DNA of 50,006 bases from an uncultured Clostridia bacterium (GTDB lineage Bacteria; Bacillota; Clostridia; Oscillospirales; Ruminococcaceae). The position numbers were made by a program, and so were the translations under genes. The number at the start of each line of letters is the position of its first letter. Position 1 is the stretch's first letter. The notes under the pieces are model-generated. The model did no database searches and had not been told where the DNA came from. It saw only the letters and a program-made list of their open reading frames with translations. Of this stretch, positions 6,984 through 15,651 are shown in pieces. Location of the stretch: contig CANQNF010000022.1 of the NCBI GenBank assembly GCA_947625125.1, positions 1 to 50,006 of the forward strand. The letters run 5' to 3'.

Positions 6984-8911
6984 TTAGAGAGATTCTCACG
7001 GGTATAGTCCAAAAGTCCTCCGGCAAGCATTATTTCGCGGTCTCTTTCCGAAATATCGAGCTCAAGCGCGATTTCACGGCCGTTTACCTTGGCGATTATA
7101 TCTCCGCCGTTTTTGACTGTCTCCCTGAGTCCCGCAAATTCAACGGTATCTCCCTGAGCGATTTTATCGTAATCGGCAGGGTCTTTGAACGTCAGCGGCA
7201 GGATGCCGGCGTTGATAAGATTTGCCTTGTGGATTCTTGCAAAGCTCTTTACTATGACCGCCTTGACGCCTAAATATAAGGGAGCAAGCGCCGCATGCTC
7301 GCGGCTGGAGCCCTGGCCGTAGTTTTCGCCGCCGACTATGACCGAAGCGCCCAGCTCTTTAGCGCGCGCCGGGAATGTCTCGTCGCACACTGTGAAGCAG
7401 TGCTTTGAAATTTCGGGGATGTTAGACCTGAGCGGCAAAATCTTCGCTCCTGCAGGCATGATGTGGTCGGTCGTGATGTTGTCGCCGACCTTTAATGAGC
7501 AGGGGACCGTGAGATTTTCGGCAAGCGGCTTGGTCTCGGGATATCCCGCGATATTCGGGCCTTTTAAAATCTCGACGGAATCCATTTCGGCTTCCGAAAC
7601 AGGCGGTTCTATCATGTTGTCGTTGACATAGAATTTTTCGGGCATGGTAATTTTCGGCATATCTCCGAGCGTTCTCGGGTCGGTCATAACGCCGGTCAGT
7701 GCGGACGCCGCCGCGGTCTCGGGGGAGACAAGATAAACTCCGGCGTCTCTGGTGCCGCTTCTTCCCTCGAAGTTTCGGTTGAATGTGCGGAGCGATATGC
7801 CCTTGGAATTAGGCGACTGACCCATTCCTATGCATGGCCCGCAGGCGGATTCAAGAATTCTTGCGCCCGCGTCTATCATCTTAGTGAGCGCGCCGTTCTG
7901 GGAGATCATCGACAGTACCTGCTTAGAGCCTGGCGCCACAGAAAGCGATACCGACGGGTCGCATGTCTTGCCGTCAAGGATGTAGGCGACTTTCATCATA
8001 TCGACAAAGGACGAGTTGGTGCAGGAGCCTATGCAGCACTGGTCTATCTTCATTCCGGCAAGCTCCCTTACCGGCTTGACGTTGTCGGGGGAATGCGGGC
8101 ATGCCGCAAGCGGTTCAAGCTCGGATAAATCGATGACCAGCTCTTTGTCATACTCAGCGTCCGGGTCTGCCGACAGGGGAACATAAACGTCCTCTCTGCC
8201 CTGAGCTTTTAAGAATTCAAGGGTATTTTCATCAGACGGGAAAATGGACGTCGTCGCGCCCAATTCGGCGCCCATGTTCGTGATAGTCGCCCTTTCCGGT
8301 ACCGACAGGGTCTTAACGCCCTCGCCGCAGTATTCTACGATATATCCGACTCCGCCTTTGACGCTCAGTCTGCGCAGGACTTCCAAAATAACGTCCTTGG
8401 CAGACACCCAGGGGCTGAGTTTTCCCTTTAGCTCGACTTTGATTATTTTGGGATAGGTTATATAGTATGCTCCTCCGCCCATGGCGACCGCGACGTCGAG
8501 GCCGCCCGCGCCTATGGCTATCATTCCGAGGCCGCCTCCGGTCGGGGTATGGCTGTCGGAGCCTATGAGAGTCTTTCCGGGAGCGCCGAATCTCTCAAGG
8601 TGCACCTGATGGCAAATTCCGTTTCCGGGACGTGAAAAGCTTATGCCGTGCTTTTTGGCAACCGAGCCGATAAAGCGGTGGTCGTCGGCGTTTTCAAAAC
8701 CCGACTGAAGCGTGTTGTGGTCGATATAAGCGACGCTCTTTTCGGTCTTTACGCGAGGCACGCCCATAGCGACGTATTCGATATACGCCATGGTGCCGGT
8801 AGCGTCCTGAGTGAGAGTCTGGTCCATCCGAATTGCAATCTGGCTTCCCTTTTTGAACTCTCCGTCGACAAGGTGAGCCTTAAGAATTTTCTCTGCGAGT
8901 GTAAGTCCCAT
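6980..8911 (-). CDS. aconitate hydratase
   Basis: A 643-residue [4Fe-4S] aconitase of the shorter mitochondrial-like type, interconverting citrate and isocitrate. Cluster cysteines are visible in QCCIGSCTNSS and ESACGPCIGMG, and the active-site segment is GGENYGQGSSREHAAL. The swivel domain occupies about residues 460-640. GGAGG stands before the ATG, and the promoter is at 8962-8990. It is first in the leftward operon that also carries icd. An AcnA name would be too specific for this short form. Confidence 0.93.
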   Translation of the reverse strand: MGLTLAEKILKAHLVDGEFKKGSQIAIRMDQTLTQDATGTMAYIEYVAMGVPRVKTEKSVAYIDHNTLQSGFENADDHRFIGSVAKKHGISFSRPGNGICHQVHLERFGAPGKTLIGSDSHTPTGGGLGMIAIGAGGLDVAVAMGGGAYYITYPKIIKVELKGKLSPWVSAKDVILEVLRRLSVKGGVGYIVEYCGEGVKTLSVPERATITNMGAELGATTSIFPSDENTLEFLKAQGREDVYVPLSADPDAEYDKELVIDLSELEPLAACPHSPDNVKPVRELAGMKIDQCCIGSCTNSSFVDMMKVAYILDGKTCDPSVSLSVAPGSKQVLSMISQNGALTKMIDAGARILESACGPCIGMGQSPNSKGISLRTFNRNFEGRSGTRDAGVYLVSPETAAASALTGVMTDPRTLGDMPKITMPEKFYVNDNMIEPPVSEAEMDSVEILKGPNIAGYPETKPLAENLTVPCSLKVGDNITTDHIMPAGAKILPLRSNIPEISKHCFTVCDETFPARAKELGASVIVGGENYGQGSSREHAALAPLYLGVKAVIVKSFARIHKANLINAGILPLTFKDPADYDKIAQGDTVEFAGLRETVKNGGDIIAKVNGREIALELDISERDREIMLAGGLLDYTRENLSK

Positions 8912-8961
8912 AATTGATACCTCCGTATTTTCGTCTTACAGAGTAAGCTTTGATACTATAT

Positions 8962-8990
8962 ATAGTATTATATATTCGCTTGATTGTCAA
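8962..8990 (-). promoter_or_regulatory. promoter of the aconitase operon, with palindrome over the -10
   Basis: On the minus strand, TTGACA (8985-8990) lies 17 bp from TACTAT (8962-8967). The perfect 14-bp palindrome TACTATATATAGTA (8954-8967) covers the -10 box and could be an operator, although it is very AT-rich. Confidence 0.6.
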
Positions 8991-9082
8991 TAGTTTCGCC
9001 GATAAAGACGGCAAAATGACGAAATTGGAATTTGAAAATGAATTTTTTTGAACAATTTCCTGCAAAAATCGCTTCTATGTTC

Positions 9083-9111
9083 TTGACTTAGAGGCCGCAA
9101 AGTAGTATAAT
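9083..9111 (+). promoter_or_regulatory. sigma-A-type promoter of the tepA-spoIIIE run
   Basis: TTGACT (9083-9088) and TATAAT (9106-9111) are 17 bp apart. Transcription from here could run through ten closely spaced genes to the terminator at 20183. Confidence 0.8.
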
Positions 9112-9180
9112 ATTGCCTATAAGTATATTAGGGGATTCTGCGCTCATAATATCCTTGAAATTATTTTCGGGGGAGTTAAA

Positions 9181-9870
9181 ATGTGCGAGCAGGAATTTTC
9201 CGATAAAGAGGTGACCGAGGAGCAGTCCGAGCTCTCGGAAAGATACCGGGACCTTGCCATTCCCGGTGCGAAGCACCTCATCCACTGTCTTTCGGTCATC
9301 GGCCAGATAGAGGGGCATTATATCCTGCCTCCTCAGAATAAGACCACGAAGTATGAGCACATCATGCCGGCGCTCGTTGCCATTGAGCAGGACCGTTCCA
9401 TCGAGGGACTCATCATCATAATAAACACCGTCGGCGGAGATGTAGAAGCCGGCCTTGCGCTTGCCGAACTTATTTCCTCAATGAAGACCCCGACGGTCTC
9501 GATAGTCGTCGGCGGCGGTCATTCGATAGGCGTGCCATTGGCAGTCAGCGCCCGTAAAAGCTTTATAGTCAAGTCGGCTACCATGACCGTCCACCCGGTA
9601 CGTCTCACCGGCCTTGTCCTCGGAGTGCCTCAGACCCTGTCCTACTTTGAAAAAATGCAGGAGAGAATAGTCAGGTTCGTGTCCGACAATTCAAGAATAT
9701 CTCCCGAGCGATTCAAGGAGCTTATGCTCAGAACAGGGGAACTTGTAATGGACGTCGGCAGCGTTCTGACGGGCGAGGACGCCGTAAAAGAGGGGATAAT
9801 CGATCACGTCGGAGGTCTGTCCGAGGCCATTGAATGTTTATATTCGATGATCGAGGAGGAAAACGGCTGA
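9181..9870 (+). CDS. tepA: TepA/ClpP-family serine protease
   Basis: A 229-residue ClpP-fold protein of the TepA (YmfB) type. The nucleophile Ser115 sits in [11 protein letters not shown] and the histidine in [11 protein letters not shown] (His138). The oxyanion strand is [11 protein letters not shown]. The charged N-terminus of about 30 residues replaces the ClpP hydrophobic loop, so partnership with a Clp ATPase is doubtful. In Bacillus, tepA precedes ylzJ and spoIIIE; the same order holds here with uppP inserted. The substrate is unknown; a role linked to secretion or sporulation has been proposed for the family. Confidence 0.87.
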   Translation: MCEQEFSDKEVTEEQSELSERYRDLAIPGAKHLIHCLSVIGQIEGHYILPPQNKTTKYEHIMPALVAIEQDRSIEGLIIIINTVGGDVEAGLALAELISSMKTPTVSIVVGGGHSIGVPLAVSARKSFIVKSATMTVHPVRLTGLVLGVPQTLSYFEKMQERIVRFVSDNSRISPERFKELMLRTGELVMDVGSVLTGEDAVKEGIIDHVGGLSEAIECLYSMIEEENG

Positions 9871-10097
9871 TGCTCTATACGGTGGTAAGCGAGTACGATA
9901 TTTTTCTTTCCGATTCAAAAAAGCGTAATTACGCTGACGTTTCGGGCGGAAAGTTAGAATATACCGGCTCGGGCAGGAATAGAAAGATAGTGGGACTTTT
10001 TTCTACCGACCCTAAAATGTATCTCTGCGCGGACTATGAGCCCGGAAAAAGGCTTATAAAGCTCCCGAAGAGCGATGGGCCGGGCATGTTCATCTGA
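9870..10097 (+). CDS. ylzJ: YlzJ-like protein
   Basis: A 75-residue protein of the YlzJ-like family, recognised by [12 protein letters not shown], an internal YADVSGGKLEY and the location directly after tepA. Its ATG overlaps the tepA stop (TGATG), with GAGGAGG upstream. The family has no known function. Conservation of the tepA-ylzJ-spoIIIE order is the best clue and points to spore or DNA-translocation biology. Confidence 0.82.
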   Translation: MLYTVVSEYDIFLSDSKKRNYADVSGGKLEYTGSGRNRKIVGLFSTDPKMYLCADYEPGKRLIKLPKSDGPGMFI

Positions 10098-10134
10098 AAA
10101 AATCAAAGTAAATTTATAAAACGGAGGAATTAAC

Positions 10135-11001
10135 ATGACGGTTTTGGACGCGATATGGCAGGCAATAATTCAGGGGCTTACGGAATTTCTGCCGGTATCA
10201 TCCTCGGGGCACCTATCCCTGTACCAGCACTTCACCGGCAACAACGGCGAGGGCGCGCTTATGTTCTCGGCGCTTTTGCACCTCGGCACGCTTGCGGCGG
10301 TCTGCGTGGTATTCTGGCGGCAGATAGCCGCGCTGATAAAGGAATTCGGGGCGATGATAAAGGACATAGCCACCGCCAACTTCTCCTTTAAGAATATGGC
10401 GCCCGAGCGCAGGCTCATCTTCATGTTCATAATCTCGACAGCGGTGCTCATCCCGTTTTACATATTCAAGGGCTTCTTTGAAAGCTTTGCGGAGGACTCC
10501 TCAATTCTCGCCGAGGGCATTTGCTTCCTATACACAGCGGCTATTTTGATGATGGCCGACCTCAGCGAAAAGGGCAGAAAGAGGATGCAGGACCTGCGGA
10601 CTCCCGACGCCGTAAGAATAGGCTTCTTCCAGGCGATAGCGCTGCTTCCGGGGGTCAGCCGTTCCGGCTCCACAATCTCGGCAGGCATCTTTTCCGGCCT
10701 TAAGCGCGAAGAAGCGGTAAGCTACAGCTTCATTCTCGGCATTCCCGCTATTTTGGGCGGCGGCCTGACAGAGCTTATCGACGGCGTAAAGCAGGAGACC
10801 AAGCCGGGCGTGCTTCCCTGCATAATCGGCGTAATAGTAGCGGCGCTCGTCGGCTTCGGCGCTATAAAGCTCGTGCAGTGGCTGATAAAGGGCGATAAGT
10901 TCAAGTACTTCGCATTCTACACCGCAGCCCTCGGCATTATCGTCATAATCATTTCCATCATCGAGGCTATAATGGGCAAGCCGATCTCCTTTGTTAAATA
11001 A
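10135..11001 (+). CDS. uppP: undecaprenyl-diphosphatase UppP/BacA
   Basis: A 288-residue integral membrane enzyme that recycles the cell-wall lipid carrier by dephosphorylating undecaprenyl diphosphate; family members give bacitracin resistance. Both signature regions are present: QGLTEFLPVSSSGHL at about residues 12-26 and LLPGVSRSGSTISAG at about 170-184. About seven to eight hydrophobic segments are visible. A strong GGAGG precedes the ATG. It sits between ylzJ and spoIIIE, an insertion relative to the Bacillus order. Confidence 0.95.
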   Translation: MTVLDAIWQAIIQGLTEFLPVSSSGHLSLYQHFTGNNGEGALMFSALLHLGTLAAVCVVFWRQIAALIKEFGAMIKDIATANFSFKNMAPERRLIFMFIISTAVLIPFYIFKGFFESFAEDSSILAEGICFLYTAAILMMADLSEKGRKRMQDLRTPDAVRIGFFQAIALLPGVSRSGSTISAGIFSGLKREEAVSYSFILGIPAILGGGLTELIDGVKQETKPGVLPCIIGVIVAALVGFGAIKLVQWLIKGDKFKYFAFYTAALGIIVIIISIIEAIMGKPISFVK

Positions 11002-11037
11002 TACTATTTGTATATTCTGAAAGGGACAGTGTAAAAA

Positions 11038-13611
11038 ATGCCGTCAAAAAAGACTACATCAAAAAAGACGAATACTGTTAAAAAGAAAGAGCTTTCCGAC
11101 GCGGCAAGGCTGAGGCGGAACAGGATGTGGAGCTCCGTGATATTTATACTCGGAGTATTCATAATCTTTCTGACATACATAAACGGCGAGTTTGTCTGGA
11201 ACTGGCTCCACAACGCGCTTTGGGGCCTTTTCGGACTTGCAACGGTTTTAGTCGCGCCGATAATGCTCTACGTCGCGGTCATGCTCGCCCTCGACCGCTC
11301 AAAGAGCGCCGTCTGGACAAAAGTCATCCAGGGCGGAGTGCTTATGCTTCTAATCGGCCCGGTATGCGAGATAATCTACTGCTTCGGGCACAAGCTCCCG
11401 GTGTACTCCCTGCCCGATGAGAGCAAATTTTCGGTCAGCAAAATTTTAAAGCTCCTCTTTGAGAGGGGAATCGAAAAACAGGGCGGCGGCGCTCTTTCCA
11501 TCGTCATCGGCGGAACTCTTTCTAAACTCTGCGGAGCGGTCGGCGCGCTCATAATAATTATTCTTTTGATCATTTTATTTGCAATGCTTCTTACAAATAT
11601 CACACTTATAGACGTCTGGAATTTCTTTGCAGGTCTTTGGGGCAATGCCCGCGAAGCCATACGCGAGAGCGGCGAGGAAAAGGACGCCATCCAGGCGCAG
11701 AAGCTTGCCGAGGCTAAAAAGGCCGAGGACAAGTCCCGCAAGGACAAGCGAATCGACGTTGCAAAATTCATCACGGACGACGACTCCGAGCAGTCCCTGC
11801 CCGAGCATCCCGTCACGGCAGAGGCCGATAAAAAGGACAAGAAAAAGAAAAAATCCATCTTCGACCGCTTCGACGAGCCCACATATCCCGAGGACAAACC
11901 TGCCGAGCCTGCCAAAGCCGAGCCTTTAAAAGAGGAAAAGCCCTCCGAGCCCGAGCCGGAGGCTCCCGTCATGCCCGCAATAAGAGAGGGCTCGAACGTC
12001 ATAAACACGGCCGCGGCCGAGATGATAAACCCGATATTTGTAAACGAGGACGGCCAGACCACCCTCATAGAGACCGAGGACGCCGTGAAGTCGACATACG
12101 ATTTCCCGCCCATCGATCTTTTGAATCCTCCTCGGCATGCCGCCAGTCCCGACGACATCAGGAACGAAATCCAGCAGAACTCCGAGACCCTTGTCGAAAC
12201 TCTCCGCAGCTTCGGAGTCACCACAAGGCTTATCGACACCCACCGCGGCCCCTCCGTCACAAGATACGAACTCCAGCCGGCCGCCGGGGTCAAGGTATCG
12301 AAAATTACCAATCTTTCGGATGATATCGCCCTCAACCTTGCCGCCGACGGCGTGAGGATAGAGGCCCCGATACCCGGCAAGGCCGCCGTCGGAATAGAGC
12401 TTGCCAACAAGGTCAGGGACACCGTATATATCCGCGAGCTTATCGATTCGGACGAATTCAGAGGCCTTAAATCTAAGCTCGGGTTCCCGGTCGGCAAGAA
12501 CATCGAGGGTAAAATCGTCTGCGGCGACATTGCGAAAATGCCGCACCTTTTGATTGCCGGCACCACCGGCTCCGGTAAATCGGTATTTACGAATTCCATT
12601 ATAATGAGCATACTCTATAACGCTTCCCCCGACGAGGTAAAGCTTATACTTGTCGACCCGAAGCAGGTCGAATTCCCGGTCTATAACGGCATCCCGCATC
12701 TGCTTATCCCGGTCGTCACCGACGCCAAAAAGGCGGCCGGCGCCTTGGGCTGGGCAGTCACCGAGATGATGAAGCGCTACAAGATATTCTCGGACAACGG
12801 CGTCAGGGACCTCGGAGACTACAACGAATACGTCAAGGACAAGGAGGGCATGGAACCCCTGCCGAAAATAGTCATCGTGGTGGATGAGCTCGCCGACCTG
12901 ATGATGGCCGCCCCCAAGGAAGTCGAGGAATCGATATGCAGGATAGCACAGCTTGCCCGTGCGGCAGGCATGCACCTCGTCATCGCCACACAGAGCCCGA
13001 GGGCCGATATCGTCACCGGTCTTATTAAGGCGAACATCCCGAGCCGAGTCGCCCTTAAGGTCTCGAACCAAATCGATTCGCGTGTAATTCTTGACGAGGG
13101 CGGAGCCGAAAAGCTTTTAGGCAACGGCGACCTGCTCTATAAGCCGGTCGGCCTCGGCAAGCCCGTCAGAATTCAGGGAAGCTTCACCGCCACCGAAGAA
13201 ATAAGACGGGTCGTTGAATTCCTGAAAGCCCAGACCGCCTCCCAGTACGACGAGGAGATCGCCGAGGAGATCGAAAAGCACATCCCGGTTCCCAAGGGCG
13301 AAAAGCAGCAGAATAATTCCGCAGACGATGCTCCCGCCGACAACGGCCAGGGCGATCTTATCGAGCGCGCCATCGAGTGCATAGTCAGGGAAAACGTGGC
13401 CTCAACGACGTTTTTGCAAAGGCGCTTAAAGCTCGGATATGCAAGGGCTGCGCGAATAATGGACGAGCTGATGGAGATGGGCGTGGTAGGCCCGGCCGAC
13501 GGCGCAAAGCCTCGTGAGATCAAGATGACCAAGGAGCAGTGGCTCGAGCGCAAGACGATGATGGGCGAGCAGCCCGTCATGCCGATTTCGGACGACGGCT
13601 CAGATGAGTAA
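11038..13611 (+). CDS. spoIIIE: DNA translocase FtsK/SpoIIIE
   Basis: An 857-residue DNA pump. The N-terminal part has four hydrophobic segments (about 30-185). A long charged linker (about 200-330) is rich in Lys, Glu and Pro. The RecA-like motor has Walker A GTTGSGKS (about 507-514) and Walker B VVDELADLM (about 614-622). The C-terminal gamma winged-helix (about 770-840) would read KOPS/SRS sites. It moves chromosomes through the division or sporulation septum. Whether it acts as FtsK, SpoIIIE or both cannot be decided, but its place after tepA-ylzJ favours the SpoIIIE orthologue. Confidence 0.95.
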   Translation: MPSKKTTSKKTNTVKKKELSDAARLRRNRMWSSVIFILGVFIIFLTYINGEFVWNWLHNALWGLFGLATVLVAPIMLYVAVMLALDRSKSAVWTKVIQGGVLMLLIGPVCEIIYCFGHKLPVYSLPDESKFSVSKILKLLFERGIEKQGGGALSIVIGGTLSKLCGAVGALIIIILLIILFAMLLTNITLIDVWNFFAGLWGNAREAIRESGEEKDAIQAQKLAEAKKAEDKSRKDKRIDVAKFITDDDSEQSLPEHPVTAEADKKDKKKKKSIFDRFDEPTYPEDKPAEPAKAEPLKEEKPSEPEPEAPVMPAIREGSNVINTAAAEMINPIFVNEDGQTTLIETEDAVKSTYDFPPIDLLNPPRHAASPDDIRNEIQQNSETLVETLRSFGVTTRLIDTHRGPSVTRYELQPAAGVKVSKITNLSDDIALNLAADGVRIEAPIPGKAAVGIELANKVRDTVYIRELIDSDEFRGLKSKLGFPVGKNIEGKIVCGDIAKMPHLLIAGTTGSGKSVFTNSIIMSILYNASPDEVKLILVDPKQVEFPVYNGIPHLLIPVVTDAKKAAGALGWAVTEMMKRYKIFSDNGVRDLGDYNEYVKDKEGMEPLPKIVIVVDELADLMMAAPKEVEESICRIAQLARAAGMHLVIATQSPRADIVTGLIKANIPSRVALKVSNQIDSRVILDEGGAEKLLGNGDLLYKPVGLGKPVRIQGSFTATEEIRRVVEFLKAQTASQYDEEIAEEIEKHIPVPKGEKQQNNSADDAPADNGQGDLIERAIECIVRENVASTTFLQRRLKLGYARAARIMDELMEMGVVGPADGAKPREIKMTKEQWLERKTMMGEQPVMPISDDGSDE

Positions 13612-14545
13612 CACTAAAAAGCGAAAAAACCGCAAAAGAATTATCACCCCGAAAAGGGTGATGATCTTTGCGTTTGCGATAGTTGTTCTTCTTTATTATC
13701 TGCATTACGAGCGAATAATCACACTGCCTTCGTGGCTTGAGGACGAGGTTTTCGACCCCATCTCTCCGCCTGCGGAGGGTTCTGCGCAGGTCCATTTTAT
13801 CGATGTGGGACAGGGCGACTGCGAGCTTATAATCTCCGACGACGGTACTACCGTTTTGATCGACGGAGGCGAAGAGATATGCTCTCCCGATGTTGCGTCA
13901 TATCTTCACAGGCTCGGCATTTCCCGTCTTGACTATATTATAACATCACATCCTCATTCCGACCACATCGGCGTGCTTCCCTATGTGATAAGAAAGACCG
14001 ACGAGGTCGGCAAGATAATCATGCCTAAGATACCCGACGAGTATGTTCCGACTTCAACTGCCTATGAAAATCTTTTAAAGGCGATTTCCGACAAGGGCTG
14101 CAAGGCCGAATACGCCGAGGACAAGACGATTTCTCTCGGTTCGGGCAGCATGGAGATAAAGGTCCCCGACTACGACGGCGAAAACCTCAACGACTACTCG
14201 ATAATTGTTAAATTCACTTTCGGCAGCAGGAAATTTCTCTTCTGCGGAGACCTTGAATGGGACATGGAGCAGAGCATAAGAAAGTCGGGCTATGATCTGT
14301 CCGCCGACGTATATAAGCTTTCTCATCACGGCTCTTCGACGTCGAATCAGATACTCTGGCTGAAAGCCGTTTCACCCGAGTATTGCGTCTGCGAGTGCGG
14401 AGCCGGAAACAATTACGGACATCCCCACAGCGAAGTCGTTCAGGCTGTCGAGGATATAGGTGCAGTTTTATTAAGGACCGACATAAACGGAACAGCCGTA
14501 TTTGAGACCGACGGCGAAACGCTTGAATATAAGACCGAGAGGTGA
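13604..14545 (+). CDS. membrane-anchored ComEC-like metallo-beta-lactamase-fold hydrolase
   Basis: A 313-residue protein with a basic cytoplasmic N-terminus, one membrane anchor (about 19-33) and an external MBL domain like the C-terminal part of ComEC. The metal motif HxHxDH is His116, His118, Asp120, His121, and KLSHHGSSTSN follows near residue 240. It starts inside the spoIIIE stop region with an 8-nt overlap. ComEC-like stand-alone enzymes are thought to degrade nucleic acid outside the cell, but the substrate is inferred only. DUF3006 follows, as is common for this family. Confidence 0.85.
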   Translation: MSNTKKRKNRKRIITPKRVMIFAFAIVVLLYYLHYERIITLPSWLEDEVFDPISPPAEGSAQVHFIDVGQGDCELIISDDGTTVLIDGGEEICSPDVASYLHRLGISRLDYIITSHPHSDHIGVLPYVIRKTDEVGKIIMPKIPDEYVPTSTAYENLLKAISDKGCKAEYAEDKTISLGSGSMEIKVPDYDGENLNDYSIIVKFTFGSRKFLFCGDLEWDMEQSIRKSGYDLSADVYKLSHHGSSTSNQILWLKAVSPEYCVCECGAGNNYGHPHSEVVQAVEDIGAVLLRTDINGTAVFETDGETLEYKTER

Positions 14546-14551
14546 TTTCCC

Positions 14552-14761
14552 GTGTGTATAATAGAGCGCGTCGAAGACGGTTATGCCGTCATAGAAAACG
14601 GCGGCGGAGTGCTGACCGTTCCCGTTTCGGAGCTTTATGAAAACGCTTCGGCAGGGGACGTCCTTAAAAAAACCGTGGACGGATATGAAAAGGATATTTC
14701 CGCCACCGATGATAGAAAAAAATACATGCAGGAACTTCTGAAAAAGGTCATGGGGGAGTGA
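14552..14761 (+). CDS. DUF3006 protein
   Basis: A 69-residue protein of the DUF3006 type: a small beta-rich N-terminus (IIERVEDGYAVIENGG) and a C-terminal helix with RKKYMQELLKKV. It often follows ComEC-like MBL genes, as here with six bases between them. It starts at GTG 14552 with GAGAGGTGA upstream. Its function is unknown; an accessory role for the preceding hydrolase is a guess based on repeated adjacency. Confidence 0.8.
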   Translation: MCIIERVEDGYAVIENGGGVLTVPVSELYENASAGDVLKKTVDGYEKDISATDDRKKYMQELLKKVMGE

Positions 14762-14766
14762 TAAGG

Positions 14767-15651
14767 ATGAACGAAAATCTCTTTGCAACGCTCAGCTCAA
14801 AAATACCCGAATTTTCAAAGGGCCACCGAAAAATCGCCGAGTTTATCCTCTCGCACTACGACAAGGCGGCCTTTATGACGGCCTCAAAGCTCGGAGACTG
14901 CGTAGGAGTCAGCGAATCGACGGTCGTCAGATTTGCGACAGAGCTCGGCTACGACGGCTATCCCGAGCTGCAAAAAGCCTTGCAGGAGGAGATGCGGACC
15001 CGCCTTACGGCCGTCCAGCGAATCGAAGTCAGCGTCGACCGCTTCGGCCACGACGAGATATTCAAAAGCGTTCTTTTGCACGACATAGACAGAATACGCC
15101 GCACACTTGAAGAGACAAGCCCCGAGACATTCAGCAAGGCCGTCAGCATGATTGTCGGCGCATCCCGCATTTACATTATGGGCATACGCAGCTCGGCCTC
15201 TTTGGCTTCATTTTTGGGATATTATTTCAAGCTCATGCTCCCGAACGTCACAGTAATCGAGACCGGCAGCCGGAGCGAGCTTTACGAGCAGCTGATGCAC
15301 ATGGGAAAGGACGACGTTTTGATAGGCATTTCATTCCCGAGATATTCAAAACAGACCGTCCACGCGCTCACCTATGCCCAGAATATAGGCGCAAAATCGA
15401 TAGCAGTCACCGACCGAATCGACAGCCCGATAGCCCAAAAGGCGAGCATTGCGCTTTTGGCCAAGAGCGACATGGTCTCGTTCGTTGATTCGCTTGTCGC
15501 GCCGCTTAGCCTTATAAACGCGCTTATCGTGGCGGTTTCCATACAGAATAAAGAGATCGTCTCCCGGAATTTTGAAATGCTTGACAGAATTTGGGAGGAA
15601 TACGAGGTCTACGAGAAGAATGAGAGCGGCCATGACGGCAAGAAAATATGA
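14767..15651 (+). CDS. MurR/RpiR-family transcriptional regulator
   Basis: A 294-residue regulator with an N-terminal RpiR helix-turn-helix (about 1-75, LGDCVGVSESTVVRFATELG) and a C-terminal SIS sugar-phosphate-binding domain (about 125-260, IYIMGIRSSASLA and GISFPRYSKQT). RpiR proteins respond to phosphosugars. The ATG at 14767 is preferred to a GTG at 14758 that would abut the GGGGGAG site. No sugar operon is next to it, so its targets lie elsewhere or it governs this run. Confidence 0.9.
   Translation: MNENLFATLSSKIPEFSKGHRKIAEFILSHYDKAAFMTASKLGDCVGVSESTVVRFATELGYDGYPELQKALQEEMRTRLTAVQRIEVSVDRFGHDEIFKSVLLHDIDRIRRTLEETSPETFSKAVSMIVGASRIYIMGIRSSASLASFLGYYFKLMLPNVTVIETGSRSELYEQLMHMGKDDVLIGISFPRYSKQTVHALTYAQNIGAKSIAVTDRIDSPIAQKASIALLAKSDMVSFVDSLVAPLSLINALIVAVSIQNKEIVSRNFEMLDRIWEEYEVYEKNESGHDGKKI

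Noticed and set aside
11376-13071. Long open frames antisense to spoIIIE (about 380-410 codons)
   Set aside because: They mirror the codon bias of the real gene, have no ribosome binding sites and no recognisable protein pattern.
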